From contig JAFXIM010000009.1 of assembly GCA_017533165.1 (NCBI GenBank), forward strand, positions 1 to 5,884: a stretch of DNA of 5,884 nt, in the 5' to 3' direction. This DNA comes from Eggerthellaceae bacterium (lineage in GTDB: Bacteria > Actinomycetota > Coriobacteriia > Coriobacteriales > Eggerthellaceae). The position numbers were made by a program, and so were the translations under genes. Below are positions 1 through 5,848 of this stretch, piece after piece (within the stretch, counting starts at the first letter, position 1; each line of letters opens with the position of its first letter). Under the pieces are notes generated by a model. It saw nothing but the letters and a program-made list of their open reading frames with translations. It ran no database searches and was not told the origin of the DNA.

Positions 1-58
1 GGCCGAAGATCCGGTTGCAGCTTTTGACGCTATCGCCGCCGAATTGGAGAATATGTAG
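1..58 (+). CDS. C-terminal end of an upstream gene (possibly pyrimidine biosynthesis)
   Basis: The frame starting at base 2 is open to a TAG at 56-58 and gives the tail AEDPVAAFDAIAAELENM, an acidic, alanine-rich helical end typical of a soluble enzyme. The other two + frames either stop early or read as poor protein. Only 18 residues are visible, so the product cannot be recognised from sequence. In Mycobacterium the gene before mihF is pyrF, and a pyrimidine gene (pyrF or pyrE) is the best contextual guess. That identity is inference only. The gene is cut by the window start and is followed by a terminator, so it ends its own transcript. Confidence 0.6.
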   Translation, partial: AEDPVAAFDAIAAELENM

Positions 59-119
59 TGGAATTGTGATTTGATCAGCAGTTTCGCGTATTTTCAACCT
101 ATTTAGTCCATAATTTACC

Positions 120-146
120 GCGCTCGTTTTTTTCGGGCGCTTTTTT
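120..146 (+). terminator. Rho-independent terminator after the upstream gene
   Basis: A seven-pair stem, GCGCTCG (120-126) with CGGGCGC (134-140), contains one G-U wobble and encloses a loop of seven T residues. It is followed at once by six T residues (141-146). This is the classic intrinsic terminator form. It lies about 60 bases past the stop at 56-58 and separates that gene from the mihF unit. Bases 59-119 between the stop and the stem show no gene or other clear signal. Confidence 0.88.
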
Positions 147-171
147 ATGCATTTATCTGCGAAAACAGGGC

Positions 172-177
172 TATATT
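172..177 (+). promoter_or_regulatory. Possible -10 box for the mihF-gmk-rpoZ-thiI unit
   Basis: TATATT at 172-177 matches the sigma-A -10 consensus at five of six positions. It lies between the upstream terminator and the mihF leader hairpin, where a promoter is expected. No convincing TTGACA-like -35 box is found 16-18 bases upstream and there is no TG extension, so the call is weak. If correct, transcription would begin near 184 and give a leader of about 77 bases that includes the hairpin at 203-243. Confidence 0.3.
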
Positions 178-202
178 CAGTCCGTTGAGCGCAGTTAAGA
201 AG

Positions 203-243
203 TTAGGCGTGGCAGTGTTTGGTACTATCACCAAACAGCCTAA
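203..243 (+). promoter_or_regulatory. Leader hairpin upstream of mihF
   Basis: TGTTTGGT (216-223) and ACCAAACA (230-237) are perfect inverted repeats of eight bases around the six-base loop ACTATC. The stem can be lengthened in two exclusive ways: GGC (211-213) with GCC (238-240) across a two-base bulge, or TTAGGC (203-208) with GCCTAA (238-243) across a seven-base bulge. There is no T-run after it, so it is not a terminator. It ends just before the mihF ribosome binding site AAGGAG (247-252), which stays unpaired. It could be an RNA leader element or a DNA operator, perhaps for feedback by mIHF. The structure is seen directly; the function is unknown. Confidence 0.55.
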
Positions 244-260
244 GACAAGGAGACGAAAAG

Positions 261-572
261 ATGGCAATTCCTCAACTCAGCGCAGAGGCCCGTCAGGAGG
301 CTCTCGAGAAGGCCAAAGCAGCTCGCATCAAGCGTGCTGAGGTTCGCGAAGAGCTCAAATCCGGCAAGCTTACCATCGAGCAGGTCCTCGATATGAAGGA
401 CGATCCTGTTGTTGGTCGCATGAAGGTCGCAACCCTCATTGAGACCATGCCCGGCTATGGTAAGGCAAAGGCTGAGAAAGTCATGAAGGAGCTGCAGATC
501 GCCGAGAGCCGTCGTCTCCGCGGCCTTGGAGACCGTCAGCGCGCTGCCCTTTTGGAGAGAATGGGGAAGTAG
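261..572 (+). CDS. mihF: Actinobacterial integration host factor (mIHF family)
   Basis: The 103-residue basic protein belongs to the actinobacterial integration host factor family, which is unrelated in fold to the IhfA/IhfB heterodimer of Proteobacteria. Family members bind and bend DNA as nucleoid proteins and support phage integrase recombination. The match to the roughly 105-residue mycobacterial protein is strong throughout: MAIPQLSAEARQEALEKA at the N-terminus, a charged helix to about residue 45, the helix-two-turns-helix DNA-binding part at about 54-80 (MKVATLIETMPGYGKAKAEK), and the hallmark RRLRGLGDRQRAALLE at 84-99. The ATG at 261 is chosen because AAGGAG lies eight bases upstream and because the family begins at this point. 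A TTG at 219 would add 14 unrelated residues and start inside the leader hairpin. The gene ends two bases before gmk, so the two are surely cotranscribed. Confidence 0.95.
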   Translation: MAIPQLSAEARQEALEKAKAARIKRAEVREELKSGKLTIEQVLDMKDDPVVGRMKVATLIETMPGYGKAKAEKVMKELQIAESRRLRGLGDRQRAALLERMGK

Positions 573-574
573 CC

Positions 575-1141
575 ATGCGCCAGGGGAACTTGTTTGTTAT
601 ATCAGGGCCCTCTGGTGCCGGTAAGGGCACCTTGGTGGCGCGCCTGATCGAATCAGTTCCCGATGCGCGTCTCTCCATTTCTGCAACCACGCGCAAGCCT
701 CGCGAGGGTGAGGTTCACGGCGTACATTACTACTTCAGCACGCGAGACGAGTTCATGGAACTCGTTGAGCAAGACGGCTTTTTGGAGTGGGCTGAATTTG
801 CTGGCAACTGCTACGGGACACCGCGGTCCTTCGTCGAGAAATCCATGGCAGAAGGCGCCCAGGTAATTCTTGAAATTGAAGTGCAGGGTGCATTCCAGGT
901 TAGGGAAAAAATGCCAGAGGCTCATTTGGTTTTCATCGAGCCCCCTTCACTTGAAGTGCTTGAAGAAAGGCTTCGCGGCCGCGGCACGGAAGACGAAGAG
1001 GCCATTCAGCGCAGGTTAGCAACAGCGCGGGTAGAGCTTTCCCGCAAAATGGAGTATGATATACGGCTGGTAAATGACGACCTCGAGCGTGCTGTTGATG
1101 AATTGATCGCAATCGTCAATGCAAAGGCCGAGCAAGCATAA
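575..1141 (+). CDS. gmk: Guanylate kinase
   Basis: This 188-residue cytosolic enzyme transfers a phosphate from ATP to GMP or dGMP, making GDP or dGDP for nucleotide synthesis and salvage. The P-loop GPSGAGKG is at residues 11-18. The GMP-binding part includes SISATTRKPREGE (34-46), the HYYF stretch (51-54) and FLEWAEFAGNCYGTP (69-83). LEIEVQGA (99-106) corresponds to the LDIDxQGA strand of many homologues. The arginine-rich lid RLRGRGTEDEEAIQRRL lies around 132-148. Length is normal for a single-domain bacterial Gmk and nothing is missing. The start ATG is two bases after the mihF stop, and GGGGAAG at 563-569, inside the mihF end, serves as ribosome binding site, so translation is probably coupled. 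The mihF-gmk-rpoZ order is conserved in actinobacteria. Confidence 0.97.
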   Translation: MRQGNLFVISGPSGAGKGTLVARLIESVPDARLSISATTRKPREGEVHGVHYYFSTRDEFMELVEQDGFLEWAEFAGNCYGTPRSFVEKSMAEGAQVILEIEVQGAFQVREKMPEAHLVFIEPPSLEVLEERLRGRGTEDEEAIQRRLATARVELSRKMEYDIRLVNDDLERAVDELIAIVNAKAEQA

Positions 1142-1155
1142 TAAGGATTGATAAC

Positions 1156-1416
1156 ATGAGCATTATTGAGCCCAAAATTGACGTTCTCTTGAACGAAACC
1201 GACAACGATCGATTCCTGCTCTGCGCTCTCGCTTCTAAGCGTGCGCATGACATCAACGATATGATGCGCGGCCAGCGCGATCGTGCTATTCAGCTGCAGA
1301 CTGCTGTTGAGATCGCTCGAGCTGCTGACAAGAAGCCGCTTTCCATGGCCTTTACTGAGGTTTCCCGCGGTGATGTCTCCTTTGACCCGGAATCCATTGA
1401 CGTCAAGTATCACTAG
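1156..1416 (+). CDS. rpoZ: RNA polymerase omega subunit
   Basis: The 86-residue product is the omega subunit, which wraps the beta-prime C-terminal region and helps core enzyme assembly and stability. The signature is ALASKRAHDIND (24-35), the conserved KRA helix of the family, followed by MMRGQRDRAIQLQT. The tail KPLSMAFTEVSRGDVSF (60-76) is the usual actinobacterial end segment. Length is typical for the phylum. AAGGA at 1143-1147 stands eight bases before the ATG, and the gene begins 14 bases after the gmk stop. The TAG stop at 1414-1416 is followed by only six bases before the ATG of thiI in the same reading frame. Confidence 0.95.
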   Translation: MSIIEPKIDVLLNETDNDRFLLCALASKRAHDINDMMRGQRDRAIQLQTAVEIARAADKKPLSMAFTEVSRGDVSFDPESIDVKYH

Positions 1417-1422
1417 TTCTTC

Positions 1423-2637
1423 ATGTCACAGTTTCAAAGAATCTGCCTGGTCCATTATCATGAGATCGGGCTTAAAGGTAAGAATCGCTCAGTTTTCGAA
1501 ATGCGCTTGCTTCGAAATCTGGAAGCGATTCTTACTGATTTTCCCATAGTTACCATTCATCGTATCGCTGGTCGCCTTTGTGTTTTTCTACGTGAAGGTA
1601 CATCGTACGATTTGGCCAACAGTTGCGCTGATGCTATCGTTGGCGTTCCTGGTGTTGCTCGCGTTTCCTGCGGCTTTAAGTGCGAAAGAGATATGGAAAA
1701 GATGGGCGAGGCGGCTGTTCTTGCCTTGTCCGAGGCGGGTAATTTCTCCAGCTTTAAGGTTGCCGCTCGTCGCAATCATACTGATTTCGCCATCGACTCT
1801 ATGCAGATGAATCGCGATATCGGCGCTGTTCTCTGCGGTGTTTATCCCGAAAAGATAGTGCAGATGAAAGATCCCGATGTAACCGTCGGGGTTGAAGTGG
1901 TCCAAAACGCCTCTTACGTGTATGCGCGCAGCATACGAGGTATCGGGGGATTGCCCGTAGGCAGTTCGGGCAAGGTTGTTTGCCTTCTGTCTTCTGGTAT
2001 TGATTCGCCGGTGGCTCTTTGGCGCATTGCTCGCCGTGGCGCAGTTTGCGTGGGAATACACTTTTCCGGACGCCCGCAGACTTCTGATGCATCCGAGTAC
2101 CTTGTTGACGATATCGCCCACGTTCTTGAGCAGACGGGCTGTATAGGCCGTGTGTACGTAGTTCCCTTCGGTGATTATCAGAGGGAGATTTCGGTACTCG
2201 CGCCTCCTTCCTTGAGAATTATTCTCTATCGTCGTTTGATGTTTAAGATTGCCGAGAGGATTGCGATACGCGAAAAGGCCGGCGCTTTGGTTACGGGCGA
2301 AAGTCTTGGGCAGGTTGCATCACAAACGCTTGAAAACATTCGTGCGACCGACGCATCTGTCGAGATTCCGGTTTTCAGGCCGCTTATCGGCACTGACAAA
2401 CTCGAAATCATAGAAGCAGCCGAAAAGCTGGGCACCTTTGAGATTTCCTCCCAAGATGCGCCGGATTGCTGTACCTTGTTTATGCCTCGTTCTCCTGAAA
2501 CGCATGCAAAGCTCGAAGATGTCGAAGCCGCCGAAGCGCTTCTTCCGCTTGATAGGTGGATAGAAGAGCTGGTAGATGCCGCCGAGGTGCACGATTACTC
2601 CTGCCCGGCATATAAGGCACCGCGAAACATCTCTTGA
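1423..2637 (+). CDS. thiI: tRNA 4-thiouridine synthetase ThiI
   Basis: ThiI adenylates U8 of tRNA and inserts sulfur received as persulfide from an IscS-type cysteine desulfurase; in some species it also serves thiazole synthesis. The 404-residue protein begins with the N-terminal ferredoxin-like motif (HYHEIGLKGKNRSVFEMRL, 11-29). A THUMP domain follows at about 60-165. The PP-loop ATPase domain holds LLSSGIDSPVA (188-198), GESLGQVASQTLENI (292-306) and PVFRPLIGTDKLEI (316-329). Cysteines 349 and 350 in PDCCTLFMP (347-355) occupy the region of the catalytic cysteine known from E. coli. There is no C-terminal rhodanese domain, as is common outside gamma-Proteobacteria. The usual SGGxDS reads SSGIDS here. 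The ATG at 1423 fits the family N-terminus, but no Shine-Dalgarno sequence precedes it; reinitiation after the rpoZ stop is likely. Confidence 0.94.
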   Translation: MSQFQRICLVHYHEIGLKGKNRSVFEMRLLRNLEAILTDFPIVTIHRIAGRLCVFLREGTSYDLANSCADAIVGVPGVARVSCGFKCERDMEKMGEAAVLALSEAGNFSSFKVAARRNHTDFAIDSMQMNRDIGAVLCGVYPEKIVQMKDPDVTVGVEVVQNASYVYARSIRGIGGLPVGSSGKVVCLLSSGIDSPVALWRIARRGAVCVGIHFSGRPQTSDASEYLVDDIAHVLEQTGCIGRVYVVPFGDYQREISVLAPPSLRIILYRRLMFKIAERIAIREKAGALVTGESLGQVASQTLENIRATDASVEIPVFRPLIGTDKLEIIEAAEKLGTFEISSQDAPDCCTLFMPRSPETHAKLEDVEAAEALLPLDRWIEELVDAAEVHDYSCPAYKAPRNIS

Positions 2638-2647
2638 TAACAGTTTG

Positions 2648-2670
2648 AAAGGCGCGTAAGCGCCTTTTTT
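2648..2670 (+). terminator. Rho-independent terminator after thiI
   Basis: GGCGC (2651-2655) and GCGCC (2660-2664) form a perfect stem closed by a GTAA tetraloop of the GNRA class. Flanking AAA (2648-2650) can pair with the first T residues, giving eight pairs, and six T residues (2665-2670) follow. It starts ten bases after the thiI stop and closes the mihF-gmk-rpoZ-thiI unit. The comEA-comEC genes therefore need their own promoter or rely on readthrough. Confidence 0.9.
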
Positions 2671-2708
2671 GTTCTAATGCGTGTCCCTTTAAATCTGGGA
2701 GCGATTTG

Positions 2709-2747
2709 AGACTGCTTGAGGGACTCAATTCAGACTACTCAGGGGAC
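2709..2747 (+). repeat. Imperfect direct repeat and small palindrome upstream of comEA
   Basis: AGACTGCTTGAGGGAC (2709-2724) and AGACTACTCAGGGGAC (2732-2747) agree at 12 of 16 positions with a period of 23 bases, close to two turns of DNA. The first copy overlaps a palindrome, TTGAG-GGA-CTCAA (2716-2728). The repeats lie in the spacer between the thiI terminator and the comEA hairpin, where the com promoter should be. No good -35/-10 pair is visible: TTGAGA at 2706-2711 is a fair -35 but lacks a matching -10. The repeats may be activator sites or chance similarity in a short spacer. Confidence 0.35.
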
Positions 2748-2752
2748 AAATG

Positions 2753-2802
2753 GTGGCAATCGACCTCCTACGCTTGGTGAAAACCAAACGAGGAGATGCC
2801 AC
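2753..2802 (+). promoter_or_regulatory. Hairpin sequestering the comEA ribosome binding site
   Basis: The 50 bases before the comEA ATG fold into one long imperfect hairpin. GTGGCA (2753-2758) pairs with TGCCAC (2797-2802). After an asymmetric internal loop, CTCCT (2765-2769) pairs with AGGAG (2791-2795), which is the Shine-Dalgarno sequence itself. CG (2771-2772) pairs with CG (2789-2790), and TTGGT (2774-2778) pairs with ACCAA (2783-2787) under a GAAA tetraloop. In all about 18 pairs form, and the stem ends on the base before the start codon. Such a fold should block ribosome entry until it is opened by a ligand, protein, antisense RNA, temperature or an alternative pairing. The structure is read from sequence; the trigger is unknown and it matches no riboswitch class I recognise. 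Confidence 0.65.
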
Positions 2803-3504
2803 ATGTCTTTTCATTCAAGCGCCCAAAGCCTCAGATCAAGGCTCCATTTGCATAAATACAAGCCCTCCTCGATTGCAGCGTTTCTTATCTTTGCCTTAGT
2901 AGCGAGCCTGGCAATCGTGATTGGTGTCGTGCAGCTGGTGAGAGAGCATGCTGTGTCAGTTGTTAGATCCGATGAAGTTCACGAACAAGTAGATGACAGT
3001 ATTAGTTTTGCAAATGAAGAAGTGGTGTCTGAGCAAGCTTCTGCAAGTGAAGTCTCGAATGAGAAGATCGTCGTCTACGTAAGCGGCGCGGTAGTGGCCC
3101 CCGGGCTCTATGAGATGGCAGAGGGTAGCCGAGTTGGAGCAGCAGTCGATCTTGCTGGCGGTGGGCTTGATGAGGCGGCTCTAGAATCAGTAAATCTTGC
3201 TCGAGTTGTATACGATGGTGAGCAAATCCATGTTCCAACATGCGAGGAAGTTGAATCTGGCCTGAGCGCAGCAACGGGTTTTAGGAGCGGTGCGCAAGCA
3301 GATGTCCGAACGGCTATCGTAAACATCAACACTGCTGGAGTTGATCAACTCACCACCCTCGATGGGGTGGGGGAAGCAACGGCGGGCAAAATAATTGCCG
3401 ATAGGGAAGCAAACGGTCCGTTTTCCACTATCGAGGACCTCATGCGCGTTTCCGGTATTGGACAAAAGAAATTCGATGCCATTAAGGATAGAATTTGCGT
3501 CTGA
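2803..3504 (+). CDS. comEA: Competence protein ComEA, membrane-anchored DNA receptor
   Basis: The 233-residue protein has the full Gram-positive ComEA plan. A short basic N-terminus (RSRLHLHKYK, 11-20) is followed by one membrane helix at about 22-46, then an acidic, serine-rich linker (about 55-87). Next come an SLBB domain (IVVYVSGAVVAPGLYEM, 89-105, to about 146) and a C-terminal pair of helix-hairpin-helix motifs beginning VNINTAGVDQL (173-183), with the turns DGVG (187-190) and SGIG (217-220). ComEA sits on the outer face of the membrane and binds incoming double-stranded DNA for delivery to ComEC. The ATG at 2803 is preferred because GAGGAG (2790-2795) lies seven bases upstream. A TTG at 2716 would add 29 hydrophilic residues read through the leader hairpin. 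comEC overlaps its end by ten bases. No comEB lies between them. Confidence 0.93.
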   Translation: MSFHSSAQSLRSRLHLHKYKPSSIAAFLIFALVASLAIVIGVVQLVREHAVSVVRSDEVHEQVDDSISFANEEVVSEQASASEVSNEKIVVYVSGAVVAPGLYEMAEGSRVGAAVDLAGGGLDEAALESVNLARVVYDGEQIHVPTCEEVESGLSAATGFRSGAQADVRTAIVNINTAGVDQLTTLDGVGEATAGKIIADREANGPFSTIEDLMRVSGIGQKKFDAIKDRICV

Positions 3505-5834
3505 GGGAGGTATGGGAAAGTCTTTGGGACAAGGACGTTCGCAACAGGGTAAGATTTACCCCTCTAGCCCTTTGTGCTCTTGTGTATTGGCTTGGATCTG
3601 CCGCTTCTTTGAAGTTGATGAGAGAGGTCGATCCGTCTCTCTGCCTGCTTGCGTGCGCATTGTGCCTGGTAGCTGCATTGACTTTGGCATTAAAGCAACT
3701 GTCGCAAACCTCCAGACAAGCACCGGAGCTACTGACTTTGGCTGTGGGCTTTTGTCTGCTTGGCATGAGCATGGCGTCGTTTAGCGCACATGGGCTCATT
3801 GATCGATCTGACTATATCAATGATGTTGAGCATCCTCTTGTGCTTAGTCTTGAAGAGGATCTTGTTCCTCGAAACGATGAATATAGGGTCCTTGCTTCCC
3901 TTGAGGTTCCCAACGATGGCAAACGTTATGTCAGCCTTAGCTTCAATGACGATCCCGGCTTGCTTCTTATTGGCGATACCATCCGAAGCAGCGCGTCTCT
4001 TTCTGAAGCTGAGATAAGAAGCGAATACAACTGGGATAAACGCATCAGCGCTGAAGCAGTCATCTACAGCTATGAGCTTGTAGAGCAAAATGGTTTGCAC
4101 GGGTTCATAAGTGAGGCTCGAAGAAAAGCGATCGAGTCTTTTGAGCTTCGTGGTGGAGCTCAATCAGGCATACTGCAGGCCTTGATATGCGGCTATCGGG
4201 GCGGTATTGAGACAACAGGCGAATACGAGGACTACAAGATTGTAGGACTAGCTCATGTTATCGCCGTATCGGGATCACATCTTGCCATCGTTGCGGCCTT
4301 CGTACAGGTATTGCTGATGAAATTGTCTGTCCACGCACGATATCGGGCGCTCGTCACTATCTTCATGATGGCGGGATACTTTGTGTTCACGGGCTCATCC
4401 ATTTCCGCTTTTCGCAGCCTTGTCATGATTGTAGTCTCACTATGCGCCTATTACTCAAGCAGAAGAAGCTCTGCTCTGAACGCACTGGCGCTCTGCGTCG
4501 TGCTCTTTATCGCCTTTGATCCGTTTTGCTCGCTATCGGTTTCGTTTGCCCTCTCTGCAGGCTCTACGCTTGGGATTATCCTATTCGCAACACTGTTCAC
4601 AGATGCCATCGCAACGCCCATCAAGGTGCTTAACGCTCTTTGCGTAGAACCAATGGCTCTTACGTTCGCATCAGCTCTTACGACGCAAGCGTATTCTGCT
4701 GCGTTGTTTTCTCAACTTCCCCTTGTCTCAATCTTGGCAAACGTAATGATCGCTCCACTGTTTTTGGCATCGTGCATACTCGGTTTGCTTGCAGCTTTTG
4801 TATCAGTACTTGCGCCCGAACTATCTCAGCCGTTCGTTAGTTCTGCCGCGATTGCCTGTGCGCCTATGCAGATGGTTACGGACAATCTAGCGCGCATGCC
4901 TTACGCGTCAATACCATTTGACGCAGAACCTGTTGTCATGATTGCCCTCTCGGCAGTGATCTCTGCCGTCTTGCTCCTGTGGTGGCCTAATGCGGAAAAG
5001 CTGAGGAGGGTATCATGCGCCATCCTGGTGTGCCTTGCCTTAACGGCTGGGCTTAAAGCGGCGTACGTCTCAGCGCAAGATGAAATCATCATGCTTGATG
5101 TAGGGCAAGGAGATTCCTTTGTTGTAAGAAGCGCCGGGGCATCCATGATGATCGATACGGGAACCAACGATGCGATGCTTAAACAAGCCTTAGCAAGACA
5201 CGGTGTGTTTCGTCTTGAGGCCCTTGTTATCAGCCATCCTGACGATGACCACTGTGGTTCTATACGAGCGCTCAGTCAGGTCGTTTGGATTGAAGCTGTC
5301 TACTTGCACGAGGATTTGCTCAACTGCCCCTGCGACAACTGCATTCAATTGATCAGGTCGATCAAAGCCTTGGAGAACACTCCCGATATAGTTCCCGTAA
5401 GGCAGGGCGATCACATAGATCTCGGAAACTTCCGATGCGAGATCATTTGGCCCTATGGGTATAAAGATCAAGGAGGCAATCCTGACAGCCTCTGCATTCT
5501 TATCGAGCACCTTCAGTATGGATGGAAAACGCTCATGGTCGGTGATGCCGAGGAAGAAGAGATCAAGGAGATTCTCGAATCAGGCTCCTGTGCCAAAGTG
5601 GACGTGTTCAAAGTAGGCCATCATGGCTCAGCGCGTTCGGTGAACGATAAGGTTTTAAACGTGTTGCAACCGCTTATCTGCCTGTTAAGCGTAGGAAAGG
5701 AAAACTTATACGGTCATCCAGACGTTGACGTAGTTCAAGAGTTGGATTCATCTGGTGCCCTGGTATTGAGGAGCGATGTTCACGGCGACGTTTGCTTGCG
5801 CTACAAAGAAGAACAGATCCGCGTCCGCTTATAG
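3495..5834 (+). CDS. comEC: DNA internalization channel ComEC/Rec2
   Basis: This 779-residue protein is the polytopic membrane channel that carries single-stranded DNA into the cell during transformation. Three N-terminal membrane helices (about 22-40, 48-66, 77-97) precede a soluble OB-fold region (about 110-200). The competence domain spans roughly 225-495 and holds GLAHVIAVSGSHLAI (251-265), the conserved arginine of SAFRSLVM (304-311) and the DP pair (342-343). The C-terminal metallo-beta-lactamase-like domain starts at MLDVGQGDSF (533-542). It carries ISHPDDDHCGS (579-589, the HxDxDH form usual in ComEC), GDAEEEE (683-689), VGHHGS (707-712) and YGHP (739-742), so the nuclease-like site looks complete. 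CPCDNC at 611-616 is an unusual cysteine cluster. The start is a TTG with AAGGA (3484-3488) six bases upstream, inside comEA. The next in-frame ATG (3618) would lose the first membrane helix. Confidence 0.93.
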   Translation: MRLREVWESLWDKDVRNRVRFTPLALCALVYWLGSAASLKLMREVDPSLCLLACALCLVAALTLALKQLSQTSRQAPELLTLAVGFCLLGMSMASFSAHGLIDRSDYINDVEHPLVLSLEEDLVPRNDEYRVLASLEVPNDGKRYVSLSFNDDPGLLLIGDTIRSSASLSEAEIRSEYNWDKRISAEAVIYSYELVEQNGLHGFISEARRKAIESFELRGGAQSGILQALICGYRGGIETTGEYEDYKIVGLAHVIAVSGSHLAIVAAFVQVLLMKLSVHARYRALVTIFMMAGYFVFTGSSISAFRSLVMIVVSLCAYYSSRRSSALNALALCVVLFIAFDPFCSLSVSFALSAGSTLGIILFATLFTDAIATPIKVLNALCVEPMALTFASALTTQAYSAALFSQLPLVSILANVMIAPLFLASCILGLLAAFVSVLAPELSQPFVSSAAIACAPMQMVTDNLARMPYASIPFDAEPVVMIALSAVISAVLLLWWPNAEKLRRVSCAILVCLALTAGLKAAYVSAQDEIIMLDVGQGDSFVVRSAGASMMIDTGTNDAMLKQALARHGVFRLEALVISHPDDDHCGSIRALSQVVWIEAVYLHEDLLNCPCDNCIQLIRSIKALENTPDIVPVRQGDHIDLGNFRCEIIWPYGYKDQGGNPDSLCILIEHLQYGWKTLMVGDAEEEEIKEILESGSCAKVDVFKVGHHGSARSVNDKVLNVLQPLICLLSVGKENLYGHPDVDVVQELDSSGALVLRSDVHGDVCLRYKEEQIRVRL

Positions 5835-5848
5835 TTGTTGCGCTGCGG

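Noticed and set aside
203..243. mihF leader hairpin as a transcription terminator or attenuator
   Set aside because: No T-run follows the stem and the stem is not GC-rich.
219..260. Upstream TTG start giving mihF 14 extra residues
   Set aside because: It lies within the leader hairpin, has no ribosome binding site, and the ATG at 261 has AAGGAG and matches the family N-terminus.
1397..1413. TTGACG and TATCAC as a promoter for thiI
   Set aside because: The two boxes are only five bases apart, far from the 16-18 needed.
1588..2121. Long minus-strand open frame (177 residues) inside thiI
   Set aside because: It lies wholly antisense to a well-identified gene, shows no recognisable domain, and looks like a by-product of thiI codon use.
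2673..2678. TCTAAT as a -10 box for comEA
   Set aside because: A good hexamer, but the matching -35 position falls inside the terminator stem and shows no similarity to TTGACA.
2716..2802. Upstream TTG start giving comEA 29 extra residues
   Set aside because: The extension is hydrophilic with no family match and would be read through the structured leader; the ATG at 2803 has a good ribosome binding site.
3582..3620. GTG (3582) or ATG (3618) as the comEC start
   Set aside because: Neither has a ribosome binding site and both cut into or remove the first membrane helix.
3395..3784. Plus-strand open frame of 129 residues overlapping comEA and comEC
   Set aside because: Its sequence is low in protein-like character and out of frame with two clear genes; only its internal ATG at 3512 is noted as a possible decoy start.
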